From Scheffersomyces stipitis CBS 6054 (taxonomy: Eukaryota; Ascomycota; Pichiomycetes; Serinales; Debaryomycetaceae), in the NCBI RefSeq assembly GCF_000209165.1, contig NC_009044.1, positions 1,550,001 through 1,614,000 on the forward strand: a stretch of 64,000 bases of DNA, read 5' to 3'. The translations under genes were made by a program, and so were the position numbers. The stretch's first letter is position 1, and every line of letters begins with the position of its first letter. Of the stretch, positions 9,591 through 19,096 are shown one piece after another. The notes below the pieces were generated by a model. That model searched no databases. It saw only the letters and a program-made list of their open reading frames with translations, and was not told the DNA's origin.

Positions 9591-10445
9591 AAGAATTGCT
9601 AATTTTAATGTAAGTGCTTATGTATAGAAATGAATTATTATAACGTTATGCTCGGTTAGGTACGATTCAAGTACGCCAAGACATGATTTAGATCTACGGA
9701 ATATCTTTCGATATTCTTCGGTAACAGTGCCTTCAGTGATGGAAGTTATTTATAGCTAAAAGCATTGCCCGGTAGAACACGCACCTTTATCACCTGCCGC
9801 ATGTGCAATTTCAGTAGCACTCAGGCAGTGTGCCATTTGCTTGTCTGGATCAAGTTTTGTTCTAAGCCCTGATTCGGGCACATAGCTGAGGGGGTACCGG
9901 CCAAAGTCCAATCAGGAGAAGTATATTTGTACACAAAAGCACATTTGTCATTGTCTACAGGACACCTGGCTGGTATTGGAGATGGCCCTGCCAGAACAAG
10001 CATATTTTTGGATGGTAACCCAGCGTGGCTAGCAGAGGAGAAAATAGAGTGAGAAGGAAAGTAGTGAGTGAAAAATTCGAGCTCATCTCACTACTACTAT
10101 CACCAGAAAGACGGCTAATTATGACGAACAAAAACGAATTGTCCAGCAAAATGCGCTAAGCCAACTAAAGAGCGCCATCTCGGATCCTCCCACTTTATAG
10201 AGTATGCCAATGCCAGATTAGTGGCCAATCATAGTTGTTAAACTCAATATCTTTATCAGCCATTTTGGTCACGTGCGCATTCCATACAATGAAATTCAGT
10301 GACGTACATGAACACTCGGGAAGGGCTGAGATGGGCAGTTACAACAACAAACACCGTATCTATAAAATAGAGACCTTTTCCTGGATTTTTCGCGGGAGCG
10401 CTTTTCTCGCATTTCAATTGCTTTAGCTTCTGTTCTGAACCACCA
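9591..10445. promoter_or_regulatory. Intergenic: SMC3 3' end and promoter of the spliced CYSTM gene
   Basis: The right part looks like a regulated promoter: a CCAATCA box at 9908-9914 and another at 10225-10231, GGTCACGTGCGCAT with an E-box at 10267-10280, and a TATA box TATAAAATAG at 10371-10380, about 65 bp before the ATG. An AGGGG stress-type element lies near 9888. No coding region is supported in this stretch. Confidence 0.6.
10371..10380 (+). promoter_or_regulatory. TATA box of CYSTM gene
   Basis: TATAAAATAG, preceded by an E-box and CCAAT box and followed after 65 bp by the ATG at 10446. Spacing fits yeast TATA-driven, stress-type genes. Confidence 0.6.
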
Positions 10446-11027
10446 ATGGTATGTCAAGTTTGATCTCGAGCCCTGGACGCTCGGTTGGCTATCAGAAGAA
10501 ATGTCCTAGTCTACGATTTTCCCATACACGAATCGGATAATTTCACGATTTTTCCTCATTCTGCTCGGAAACTCGATGAAACTCGGGTATAAACCGTGTT
10601 GAGGAAGCGACAAGTGAAAGCTAAAGGCGGATACCTGACTAAGGCGAAATTGCTGATTCTTCAGCTTCAAATCATAGATAGTGTTTTAGCTCATTTGATT
10701 CACATTTCCGCAGGGCATATTTTGTTCGTGGAATTTTTGTTCCAATGCGGCAGTTGCAAACGACCCAGCCTATTTCATTTTGATTCACCATACTAACGTT
10801 TCCAGGCTTACTACCAACAACAGCAAGGTCCTCCACCTCAAGGATACTACCAACAAGGACCTCCTCAACAACAGGGAGGTTACTACCAACAACAACCACA
10901 GCCAATGTATGTGCAACAGCAACCCCAGCAGAAGAGCGGAGGCTGTTGTTCGACCTTCTGCGGTTCGTGTGCGGCTCTTATCTGTTGTTGCTGTGCTGAA
11001 GAGTGTCTTGGAATGCTCTGTCAGTAG
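10446..11027 (+). CDS. Cys-rich tail membrane protein (CYSTM family), one intron
   Basis: Spliced gene. Exon 1 is only the ATG (10446-10448). The intron (10449-10805, 357 nt) starts GTATGT, has branch site TACTAAC at 10791-10797 and ends TTTCCAG. Exon 2 runs 10806-11027. The predicted protein has 74 residues: repeats of GYYQQGPPQQ type, a stretch PMYVQQQPQQ, then a C-terminus with CCSTFCGSC, a short hydrophobic run and CCCC. This is the layout of fungal CYSTM proteins such as yeast YBR016W/YDR034W-B: a disordered Q/P/Y-rich head and a cysteine-rich, membrane-associating tail, linked to the plasma membrane and stress resistance. Without splicing the frame has no usable ATG near its start. Function beyond the family is unknown. 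Confidence 0.85.
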
Positions 11028-11357
11028 ACGTTCTGACTGTACCATAGAAGCGTCTGCCGCTGAAAAGTGGACTATTCTGTAGCTTTAATTAAATGTATGA
11101 TTACTGAAAATAGTGTACACGTAGTTTTAACTGAAAATCTACCATTCGCAGCCAATCTGAATAAACCACCATAATAAATGCTTCGCTGAAATGATCGGAC
11201 GATTAGAAAACTCCATAGAAATGGCAATGACTGTTGTGCCTGGGTTGGTATTGTAGCTATCAGTACTCTGTATCTATTGGTTACTCTGTTACTACTTCAT
11301 TTTGCTTTGAAAAACGGTAACATATATTCATATCTATTCTATATTGTAGTAACCAGT
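11028..11357. other. Convergent 3' region between CYSTM gene and dehydrogenase
   Basis: Both flanking genes end here. The sequence is AT-rich (for example AACATATATTCATATC near 11318) and fits terminators for both strands. No gene is seen. Confidence 0.5.
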
Positions 11358-12128
11358 TTAACGGGTGGTGAAACCACCGGAAGCGAAGATGGTTTGTCCA
11401 GTGATCCAGGCACCTTCGCCAACCAAGAATCTGACGATTGGCACAATGTCTGGGACTTCGGTCAATCTTCCACCGAGGGCAACGGATTTCAAGTGACCAA
11501 CGACTTCCTTTGGTTCGATCTTGTGCAAGAATGGAGTGTCCATTGGACCTGGTGCAACACTGTTGACGGTGATACCTCTGGACTGCAATTCCTTGGACAA
11601 AGCTCTGGAGTAGAATTCAACACCGGCCTTTGTACCTTGGTAGGCAGAGTAGTTTGGAATGTAGGCAGCCAACAAGGATGAGACGATGGACACGATTCTA
11701 CCGTTGTCATTCACGTTCTTGGCAGCTTCCTTCAAGAAGAAGAAGGCAACCTTATGGTTGATGCTGTCCAATTCGTCGAATTCTTCTTCTGAGACTGTGA
11801 CAAGTGGCTTCTTGACGGCCTTACCAACGTTGTTGATGGCGATGTCAACACCCTGTGGGAAAGCATTCTTGGCAGCTTCGAATAACTTGGTCAAGTCTTC
11901 TGCCTTAGCCAAACTGCCTTGGTAGATCTCAACCTGAACCTTAGGGTAGGAGGTCTTCAATTCAGTTTGAAAAGCCTTGGCTCCTTCTGGGTTAGAGTTG
12001 TAGTGCAAAAAAACGTTGGCACCGAGGGAGGCCAATTCTCTGGCGGTTTCACCACCCAAGTTCTTGGTACCACCAGTAATGAGGGCAACCTTGCCGGCGA
12101 TGCTAGTTTGTCTTAAGTAAGGGGACAT
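11358..12128 (-). CDS. Short-chain dehydrogenase/reductase (classical SDR)
   Basis: A 256-residue cytosolic-looking NAD(P)H-dependent oxidoreductase. The cofactor loop is TGGTKNLG (18-25), a variant of TGxxxGxG. NNVG (99-102) is the NNAG element. Catalytic residues are S150 and Y163-x3-K167 (YQGTK). PGPMDT follows as the post-catalytic PG motif. The length is typical of classical SDRs and resembles 3-oxoacyl-ACP reductase or versicolorin-reductase-like fungal members. The substrate cannot be told from sequence. No targeting signal is seen; the ATG at 12128 starts MSPYLRQ, directly before the Rossmann strand. The codons are those preferred across the window's housekeeping genes, suggesting decent expression. 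Confidence 0.88.
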   Translation of the reverse strand: MSPYLRQTSIAGKVALITGGTKNLGGETARELASLGANVFLHYNSNPEGAKAFQTELKTSYPKVQVEIYQGSLAKAEDLTKLFEAAKNAFPQGVDIAINNVGKAVKKPLVTVSEEEFDELDSINHKVAFFFLKEAAKNVNDNGRIVSIVSSLLAAYIPNYSAYQGTKAGVEFYSRALSKELQSRGITVNSVAPGPMDTPFLHKIEPKEVVGHLKSVALGGRLTEVPDIVPIVRFLVGEGAWITGQTIFASGGFTTR

Positions 12129-12652
12129 GTTAGATAATTGAATTGTTTGTTGAGTAGTGATGAACGTATGAACATCTGCAATTGAGACTGCGGAAGTGAC
12201 GATGCTTTTATAGTTTTTCCAACGATCATCTCAGTTGATGATCCAGTTCTGAACCAAAGATACCAAAGACCGTACAGGTGACATTTCTTTTGTAAGTTGG
12301 GTGCAAAAAATAAGGAGATGCGACCCGAAACTCGCACTTTTCGGCGTTGTGTCCCAAATAGGCACGTAGCCTGTTTCACTTACTTAACTATGGGCGTATA
12401 TGCCGAACTCCGTGATGGAATATGGGGATACACCGTTGGAAGGAGATTAAGTCCAAAACGGAATGAATCGTATGGATATTTTATCTCTACTTTTCCAGGT
12501 CAAAAGTGGGAAATTGCGCCATCAGCCTCTAACGATAGTGTTTACTGCAGATCTAGGTTTGCTACCGAGACTAGTATACACTATCGGAATTTTTCAGATG
12601 AGCGAACCACTTCCGATTCCAGATTCTAATCCAATTTGTCAGTCGTTCCAAC
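12129..12652. promoter_or_regulatory. Upstream region of the dehydrogenase gene
   Basis: This stretch upstream of the minus-strand dehydrogenase contains AT-rich segments but no clear named element. Open frames here (for example 12297-12629 plus) have atypical composition and no recognisable domain. Confidence 0.45.
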
Positions 12653-12937
12653 TTATGGCACACTTGCAGCACCTGTGATAATGCTGCCACAGAACAACAC
12701 TGTGAACAAGTTTCGTGAACCAGCTCGGTCTGTTCCTGTCAAATTTGAGAAGCCTTTGGTGCAGTGGAAACAATGGAAGCAGTCGGAACAGCAGTCGGCA
12801 CACTGAGAGCCATCGGCCCGCAATGGTGAGGAGATTTGCAGCTCCTGGAGCGATGATTCCGAATGGCTACTCAGTGTTGATAGCACAGGAGGTGCGGTCG
12901 CTGAGTAAGCTGGCGGTGGAGCAGAATGGTCGGTCAT
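12653..12937 (-). CDS. Possible small Pro/Ser-rich, Cys-rich protein
   Basis: A 94-codon frame beginning MTDHSAPPPAYSATAPP, which contains a PPxY motif (PPAY) of the kind bound by WW domains such as those of Rsp5. A Ser-rich linker follows (more Ser-rich still if CTG is read as Ser), then a dense cysteine cluster CADCCSDCFHCFHC and a hydrophobic C-terminus (NLFTVLFCGSIITGAASVP). A T-rich segment TTTTTATAG lies about 30 bp upstream of the ATG. The order (disordered PPxY head, cysteine cluster, hydrophobic tail) resembles the CYSTM protein 2 kb away, but there is no real alignment. It could equally be a chance frame. Confidence 0.38.
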   Translation of the reverse strand: MTDHSAPPPAYSATAPPVLSTLSSHSESSLQELQISSPLRADGSQCADCCSDCFHCFHCTKGFSNLTGTDRAGSRNLFTVLFCGSIITGAASVP

Positions 12938-14376
12938 GTGGATAGAAATACAATGATTATGAGAGACGACTATAAAAATGAAAATATAATTTGTACGTGA
13001 GCGCAGCTAACATTAAATGATAAATTTAAATACCAATGTGGCAGACACAAAAGTCTGGAAAAGAATACTTGGTTTTCTACTTGTAGCCCCGGCGTGTGTG
13101 ACTCTCAGTACAGAAGGTCTTTAAGTAGAATCCTAGATTTCCAGGTCCATTGTCTTTGATTCTGGGCATAGACACTAATTCTTTTGATCAAAGTGCGACA
13201 ATTGGCGGGGTTTTTTCACAGCCATTCTTTCTACAGAACAGAGTATAACTAAATATGTGTTCATGTTAAGCTCGATGGTATACAAATCTATGGTAGCTCA
13301 AAAGAAGTAGGAAAGTAGAAGATACGAATTTGCAATGTATAATTTGTTTAGAAGTCGCTTTCTCACAGCTTGTCTAGAACAAAAACTTCCCTTTGATGCT
13401 CTTTTCTGCTGACATCTTGACTGTAGACGAAACAGAATAAAACCAAAAGTCTTAGCACAGCTGAAAAGTCATAATCTTTCGGAAGTATTGATCATACGCC
13501 TATGGTTGCTTTTACAGTTATTGGCTTCTTAGTATTAACTCTAGCTATACCCGAACAAATAAAAAAAGAAAGAGCAGTGGGCACATGTCGATGCTAAGGA
13601 ACATATTCACTGGTATACATCTATATTAATAATGATGCATTCAGTCGTATTTTTTCACCATGAACTGAATAGCAATGGCAACAATAATGTTGGGATAACA
13701 GTAAATACGCTCTAGGTATCGGTGAAGATCTGAGTGTAGTTGTAAAGGGTAACGACCTTCTGAAAGCGTAGAAAAGCTATCAAAAGCAGCACAGAAATAT
13801 TCTGATTGGGTTCATTAAGAACCGATTAATGGAATCCGGCAACTCCTACAACTGATTATAAAGTCAAAAATTTGGCCATGATCTTGCTTGAACTAGGAGC
13901 TGAAGATGAATGATACCTCAGACCCAGAAAGTTCATGTCTCCGCAACAGCAGGGCAAAGATGGAACTGAATTATGCTTAAAAGGTAAAACCTCCAAGAGA
14001 AGGAACCCATTCTGAATATTTTGAGCTACAAATGTGAAATAATACCGAAAAATAATTTGCATCAATTCGACCGGGTACACCGAGAGTTCCAATTTGCCCG
14101 TTTTGTACTAGTAATTTGCCCATGACGCACGTGACGGAATGTTGAAAATTCTGAGTTACAGATTGCAAAAAAACACCTTTTACAAATCTACGATTTTATC
14201 AACTATATTATCTGAGCAAAACCACAGATGCAAAATAAATACAGAATATGGTTAGAAAATAATTAACCTTGGATAATGTGTAGAAAATAGTCAAGAGTTC
14301 ATATGGAGAAAATGTAGATAAAAAAGACGATAATGTCGATTCTTACATTCAATATAAATTTATACAGAGCAGACGT
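12938..14376. other. Long intergenic region between small Cys-rich frame and SES1 3' end
   Basis: 1.4 kb without a supported gene. An extended E-box GTCACGTGCG is present on the minus strand (CACGTG at 14128-14133), of the same form as those at 10268 and 53131, which would suit a minus-strand transcript reading leftward. Only short frames follow it, including one of 27 codons starting near 13937. No RNA gene is recognised by eye. Confidence 0.45.
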
Positions 14377-15759
14377 CTACTTCTTGGCTGCCTTCTTGGT
14401 GGAGGTGGAGTTCTTTGGTAATTCCTTGACGAAAGGAATGAATTCCGGTTCACCTGGAATGTACTTTCTCAATACTTCAGGGATAACCAAACCATCTTCC
14501 TTTTGGTAGTTTTCCAAGATACAGCACAAAGCTCTCTGGGTAGCCGACAAGGTGGAGTTCAAGCAGTGGACGTACTTCTTTTCAGTCTGGTTCTGTTGCT
14601 TGATACCGCATCTGATTTCCAAGTTACGCGACTGGTAGTCGGTACAGTTGGAGCACGAAACCAATTCCTTGTATTCCTTTTGGAATGGGAACCAAGCCTC
14701 CAAGTCGTACTTCTTGGCAGCAGCGTTGTTCAACTCACCGGAAACGATACCGACAACACGGTATGGCAAACCTAACGACTTGTAGAATTCTTCGGATAAA
14801 CCGATCATTCTGTCGAACTCCTGCCACGACTTCTCTGGCTCAGTCAAAACAAACTGCTCAATCTTTTCAAAAGCATGCACTCTGAAGATACCCCAGGCAT
14901 CCTTACCGTGAGAACCGGCTTCTCTACGGAAACAAGACGAGTATCCTGCGTATCTGACAGGCAATTGTTCTTGTGGAGACTCGAACCATTCGCCAGCGTG
15001 GTAGGCAGAGATAGGCTGCTCGGAGGTGGCAATCAAGTACTTTTCATCTTCACCGTCAATAACCTTGTACAATTCTTCATCGAATTGTGATAATTGGGCG
15101 GTCTTGGCCATTACTTCTTTGTTCATCATCACTGGAGCTTGCAAGGGAGTGTAGTCGTTCTTGGCCAAGAAGTTCAAACCGTAGTTGATCAAAGCTTGGT
15201 TCAAGAACACACCATAGTTTCTCAAGAAGTAACCACGGTGACCAACAATTCTAACACCTCTTTCTGGGTCGTAACCATCCAATCTCAACAAGACTTCATG
15301 GTGCGACAAGGCGGCTGGAGCTCCTGTGGCAGCAGCGACTTGGCCAACTTCGTAAGATTCTGGCTTCCAGGTTCTCACCAACTCATTGTTGTCTTCATCC
15401 ATGGAGTCCACAACCGATTCGTGAACTAAGTTACCCACTTGGTTTACTTTGAAACGTAAATCGGTATCAGCCTTCTGCTCTTGTTCAATGAGCTTCTTCT
15501 TTTCTTCAGTCAACTTGTCCTTTTCAGCTAACAACTCGGAGGCGTCTTCCTTAGCTTTGTACTTCTGACCAATCTGCTTTTGGATTGCGTTGATCTGTTT
15601 GTTTTTGGCATCCAAGTCGAATCTGATAACCGTCCAGTTCTTGTAGTCGGCGATGATCTCATCTACCAATTCAACCGAAGCACCTCTCTTCTTCTGCGAG
15701 ATCTTGATCTTCTCGGGTTCTCCACCTTTTTCAACAAGAAAAGAGTTGATGTCTAACAT
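14377..15759 (-). CDS. SES1: Seryl-tRNA synthetase, cytosolic
   Basis: A 460-residue class II synthetase that charges tRNA-Ser. Residues 1-110 form the N-terminal helical arm (long charged coiled coil about 40-100) that grips the tRNA-Ser variable arm. Motif 2 is FRREAGSHGKDAWGIFRVHAFEK, and motif 3 includes SATQRALCCILENYQKEDG. The C-terminal tail is basic (NSTSTKKAAKK), as in yeast cytosolic SerRS. No mitochondrial presequence is seen. In the CTG clade this enzyme also charges the tRNA-Ser that reads CUG. My scan of the frame found no in-frame CTG codon, consistent with CTG avoidance in highly expressed genes of the clade. It shares a 561-bp divergent intergenic region with RAD28. Confidence 0.96.
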   Translation of the reverse strand: MLDINSFLVEKGGEPEKIKISQKKRGASVELVDEIIADYKNWTVIRFDLDAKNKQINAIQKQIGQKYKAKEDASELLAEKDKLTEEKKKLIEQEQKADTDLRFKVNQVGNLVHESVVDSMDEDNNELVRTWKPESYEVGQVAAATGAPAALSHHEVLLRLDGYDPERGVRIVGHRGYFLRNYGVFLNQALINYGLNFLAKNDYTPLQAPVMMNKEVMAKTAQLSQFDEELYKVIDGEDEKYLIATSEQPISAYHAGEWFESPQEQLPVRYAGYSSCFRREAGSHGKDAWGIFRVHAFEKIEQFVLTEPEKSWQEFDRMIGLSEEFYKSLGLPYRVVGIVSGELNNAAAKKYDLEAWFPFQKEYKELVSCSNCTDYQSRNLEIRCGIKQQNQTEKKYVHCLNSTLSATQRALCCILENYQKEDGLVIPEVLRKYIPGEPEFIPFVKELPKNSTSTKKAAKK

Positions 15760-16320
15760 GGCTCGTGTGTCTTTGTAGCAAGTCTAACTACTGATCAATT
15801 ACAAATTGTCACCAATGGTGTTGAATTAGTCACCATCTGGTTATCATACTTCTTCACTTTGCTGGTGTATGTGCGAAAATCTTTCGGTCTGTGTACAGGA
15901 CTGATACGTTGGTCTTCTTAGAACTGGTCTGTTTTTGGAAATGAGAATTGAGCTCATAGTTATTTTTCATTTTTCAGTCCTCCATATAGTAATAGAAGGA
16001 ATCTGGAGACTCCATCTTTCAGCTCCAAAGCTTCAGAGTATTCCTTGAGTTTTGTTTCTAGTTTTGCCAAAAAAACAATTCCTTTCGTTATTGGGGTACC
16101 ACCGGCTTGTCCTTTCTTTGTTAGTCTTCAATTGGTATCATATAGTCTCGCAACTGCCGGCAATTACCAATCAACTCCAACTTTGAAGAAGGTTAACATA
16201 CTTTCTATTATTTCATTCTACTAATTCATTACCAGATCTCGTTACCAGATCTTAATAACCATATACAACACTTCATAGTCTAGTTACGTCTGGATATATA
16301 ATACCTCCTTCCGGAATGAC
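15760..16320. promoter_or_regulatory. Divergent promoter region SES1 / RAD28
   Basis: 561 bp between divergent ATGs. No Gcn4 site (TGACTCA) was noticed. Thymidine-rich runs near 15960-16080 and a TATATAAT close to 16297 precede RAD28. Confidence 0.5.
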
Positions 16321-17697
16321 ATGCAGGCCCTACTCTTGGATAGAGCCTTTGGTAAGGTAGCACCGCTTGAGTTTGCTACGACCGTAACGGAGTCGTACTA
16401 TTCTTTACTCCAACAGAACGCACTTACACGCGTGTTTCCTCCCAATTGTCATACAAATGCAGCTATAAACAGTCTCTCGTTAGAAACGGAAGACTACCAG
16501 TACCTTTTGAGCGGATGTGCTGATTCTTCCATCAAGCTCTGGGACCTAAATTCACAACTGGAGATAGACAATGGTTCCAGCACCATCCACCAGGATTTAA
16601 ACAAACAGCATTCGGACTACGATATTTACGACTACGATCATCCGGTCCAGACTTTTACCAACATTGCTACAGTTCCCCGGAAGTCTGCCCATACATTTGG
16701 TATTTCTGCCATTCAGTGGTGGCCGTACGATACAGGGATGTTTGTTCTGGCCAGTTTTGATCACACTGTGAAAATATGGGATACCAATGAACTCACACCG
16801 GTACACTCTTTCGATGTTACCAATCGGGTATATGCCATCGACCTCTCGGGAAGCGAGTCACCGAATGGCTTTTCTTCCTCGGCTTTGGTAGCTGTAGGCA
16901 GTGACCAACCATTCATTCGGCTCTTGGACTTGCGATCTACTTCAAGTGCCCATACGCTCACAGGTCACAAGGGGAAGACGTTGGCTGTCAAATGGCATCC
17001 GCTCAATCCTAACTTACTTCTGTCTGGAGGATTTGACGGTGAAGTCAAGATTTGGGATATCAGGCGAAGCAAGAGTTGCCTTTGCCGCTTGGATATGCTC
17101 CGTACCAACAATCAAGCAGACAGTGCAGATAATCTTGCTAAAGCCTCGGTCAAAGCCCATCTGGGTCCTGTCAATGGTCTCGTCTGGAATGAACAGGGTA
17201 CAGAGCTATATACTGCTGGTAACGACGACAAGGTGCGAGTCTGGGACATGATTTCCTCTTTGGCTCCACCTATCAATAAATTGGTCAACTTTGGGCCATT
17301 GACACGAAACAAGTATCCCCAGACTATCCCCATTATGCTTAACCCCAGCTATGAGACCGAGTTGCAGTATTTATTATTTCCCTCTGATAATAGCGACTTG
17401 TTTGTATTCAGAACTGTTGACGGCAAGATGGTTTCGCGATTATCTAGAAAAGGCACCAAGAACAGCGGTAGGACATGTTCTATGGTTAATGCAGGGCCAT
17501 TTACAGGGAAGTATTATTGTGGGACAATTGATGGAGAAATCATCGCCTGGTCGCCGCATTGGGAACAGCCCAATATTGAGGATTTAGTCGAGGACACGAA
17601 CGAGGTGGATGTTCAAGATGTCTTATCCAAGCGAAAGTTGGCTGAAGAAGCTCGACGCAACCTTGAGGACGATCCCTACTTTAATGGCGAACCGTAG
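16321..17697 (+). CDS. RAD28: WD40 protein, Rad28/CSA (ERCC8) type
   Basis: A 458-residue WD40 propeller. Visible repeats end in IKLWD, VKIWD, IRLLD, VKIWD and VRVWD, with GH-type starts (LTGHKGKTLAVKWHP, VKAHLGPVNGLVWN). The N-terminus (DRAFGKVAPLEFATTVTES) and repeat arrangement resemble the Cockayne syndrome A protein and yeast Rad28, a substrate receptor linked to cullin-type ubiquitin ligases and transcription-coupled repair. Length fits the family (about 400-500). One WD repeat contains a CTG codon (17020-17022) just before Ser-Gly, where a small residue is usual, consistent with CTG read as serine. Assignment to RAD28 rather than another single-propeller WD protein is likely but rests on overall resemblance. 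Confidence 0.75.
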   Translation: MQALLLDRAFGKVAPLEFATTVTESYYSLLQQNALTRVFPPNCHTNAAINSLSLETEDYQYLLSGCADSSIKLWDLNSQLEIDNGSSTIHQDLNKQHSDYDIYDYDHPVQTFTNIATVPRKSAHTFGISAIQWWPYDTGMFVLASFDHTVKIWDTNELTPVHSFDVTNRVYAIDLSGSESPNGFSSSALVAVGSDQPFIRLLDLRSTSSAHTLTGHKGKTLAVKWHPLNPNLLLSGGFDGEVKIWDIRRSKSCLCRLDMLRTNNQADSADNLAKASVKAHLGPVNGLVWNEQGTELYTAGNDDKVRVWDMISSLAPPINKLVNFGPLTRNKYPQTIPIMLNPSYETELQYLLFPSDNSDLFVFRTVDGKMVSRLSRKGTKNSGRTCSMVNAGPFTGKYYCGTIDGEIIAWSPHWEQPNIEDLVEDTNEVDVQDVLSKRKLAEEARRNLEDDPYFNGEP

Positions 17698-19096
17698 ATT
17701 AGACTAGGTGCTACATTACATATGTAACATAAATATGCATGAATTTGATTGGCTGCGAAAAGTAAGCCTAAGATTCAACTAATATTTTTAATATTTCTAT
17801 AAATACTTCAACTGCAAAGGCCAATACTCTATTAAATTTGATTCGTATGGGAGAGGGGAACACATATACGAACTTCCTACAGAAATAAGTGCTTTCTTTT
17901 TCTTCACAATCGTTGGCGTGCACTATTCATTGTCCTCTCTTGCATAGACTATGCGAGCGAGGCTAAAGTGGCCTAAAGATAGAAATGTTAGACATGTGAA
18001 ACTTGCTGAGAATGTGTAGAAAAGCACCGGGGGTGGTCGAACTTTTGAATCAATTGAGCTTCAAGCAGACTAAAATGGCTAAGTCTTGATCATATTGATA
18101 TATTTTTTTATTGTATAATAATAGTCGTTGTTGGGGCAACGGGGGTAACCAAGAATTATAGCAAAATATGGCCATTGCTCTTTGAGAAATAGCTTATTTT
18201 CGCCTTCTTTAGGCATTTTTTGGGGAGACCACCAATAGCGGACAATATTCAGATGGCATTCAGCAGGTGTAGAAAATTCTCCCCTATCGTCAAGAATTGA
18301 ATTTGAATTTTTCAGCCGAGATTGGGTGTGCCTATTAATGTAGAAAAGGCGTATTTTTTGAATCTCGAATTTGTGTGCGGAGCTACAGATGTGGGTCGGG
18401 GTTGGCACTCGGATTGAAATTAAACTTGGAAGAATCTCTATTGAAATTAAGGATGTAGAAATACAAGAAAAAGACAGGATGATAGTGTGGACTATTTTTC
18501 AATAGTCAGTTTACCCCTTAATCATGCTAGTAGCAGAGCAACGAAGTACAAAAAGAGTAATTGCCTAGATCTGCTAGAATAGGTCAAAAAAAAAGTGAAG
18601 TGCCAGAAAGTGTGGGAATATCCCCTCTGGCGGTGCGTATGAATTATTTACCAGATAATCACGTAAATCCTTTTCTTGGTAAACATGGCTTTACTTCCAG
18701 TTCTATATAGGAATACCCGACAGTGAAGCTACTGGGAAGCACCATAAAAGTAGGCTCCAAAAAGCTGGTATTGGTTTAAAAAATGACCAACTGCATTCCG
18801 TTAGCGATACAGCACCTCTCTTAAGTCTCTTGCAGTTACGAACAACACAGAGAACATGTCTGTATCAAATTAGAAGATAGACATTGGAGGTGATTCCTCA
18901 CGTGATCGGATGTTATAGCGCATTTAGGAATCCCAATTGTTCTCTGCATTTCTCACTAGAAAAAACTAGACTAGTATCACAAACCAACATTAGAAATAAT
19001 TGAGATTGTTTTTCTTCTTCTTCTCAGCTCGGTTTAACTGTACCGCTTTTCCATCTTTTTTCACTGCTATTCTGACGAATTGCACTTCCTCCTACG
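17698..19096. other. Intergenic: RAD28 3' flank and NET1 promoter
   Basis: 1.4 kb. GGCTGCGAAA lies at 17751-17760, just after RAD28. An E-box CACGTG at 18899-18904 is about 200 bp before the NET1 ATG. AT-rich tracts at 17780-17835 could end RAD28 transcripts. Frames here (for example 18079-18408 minus) have no coding character. Confidence 0.5.

Noticed and set aside
18079..18408. 109-codon minus-strand frame
   Set aside because: Low-complexity AT-driven frame in an intergenic region with no recognisable protein features.
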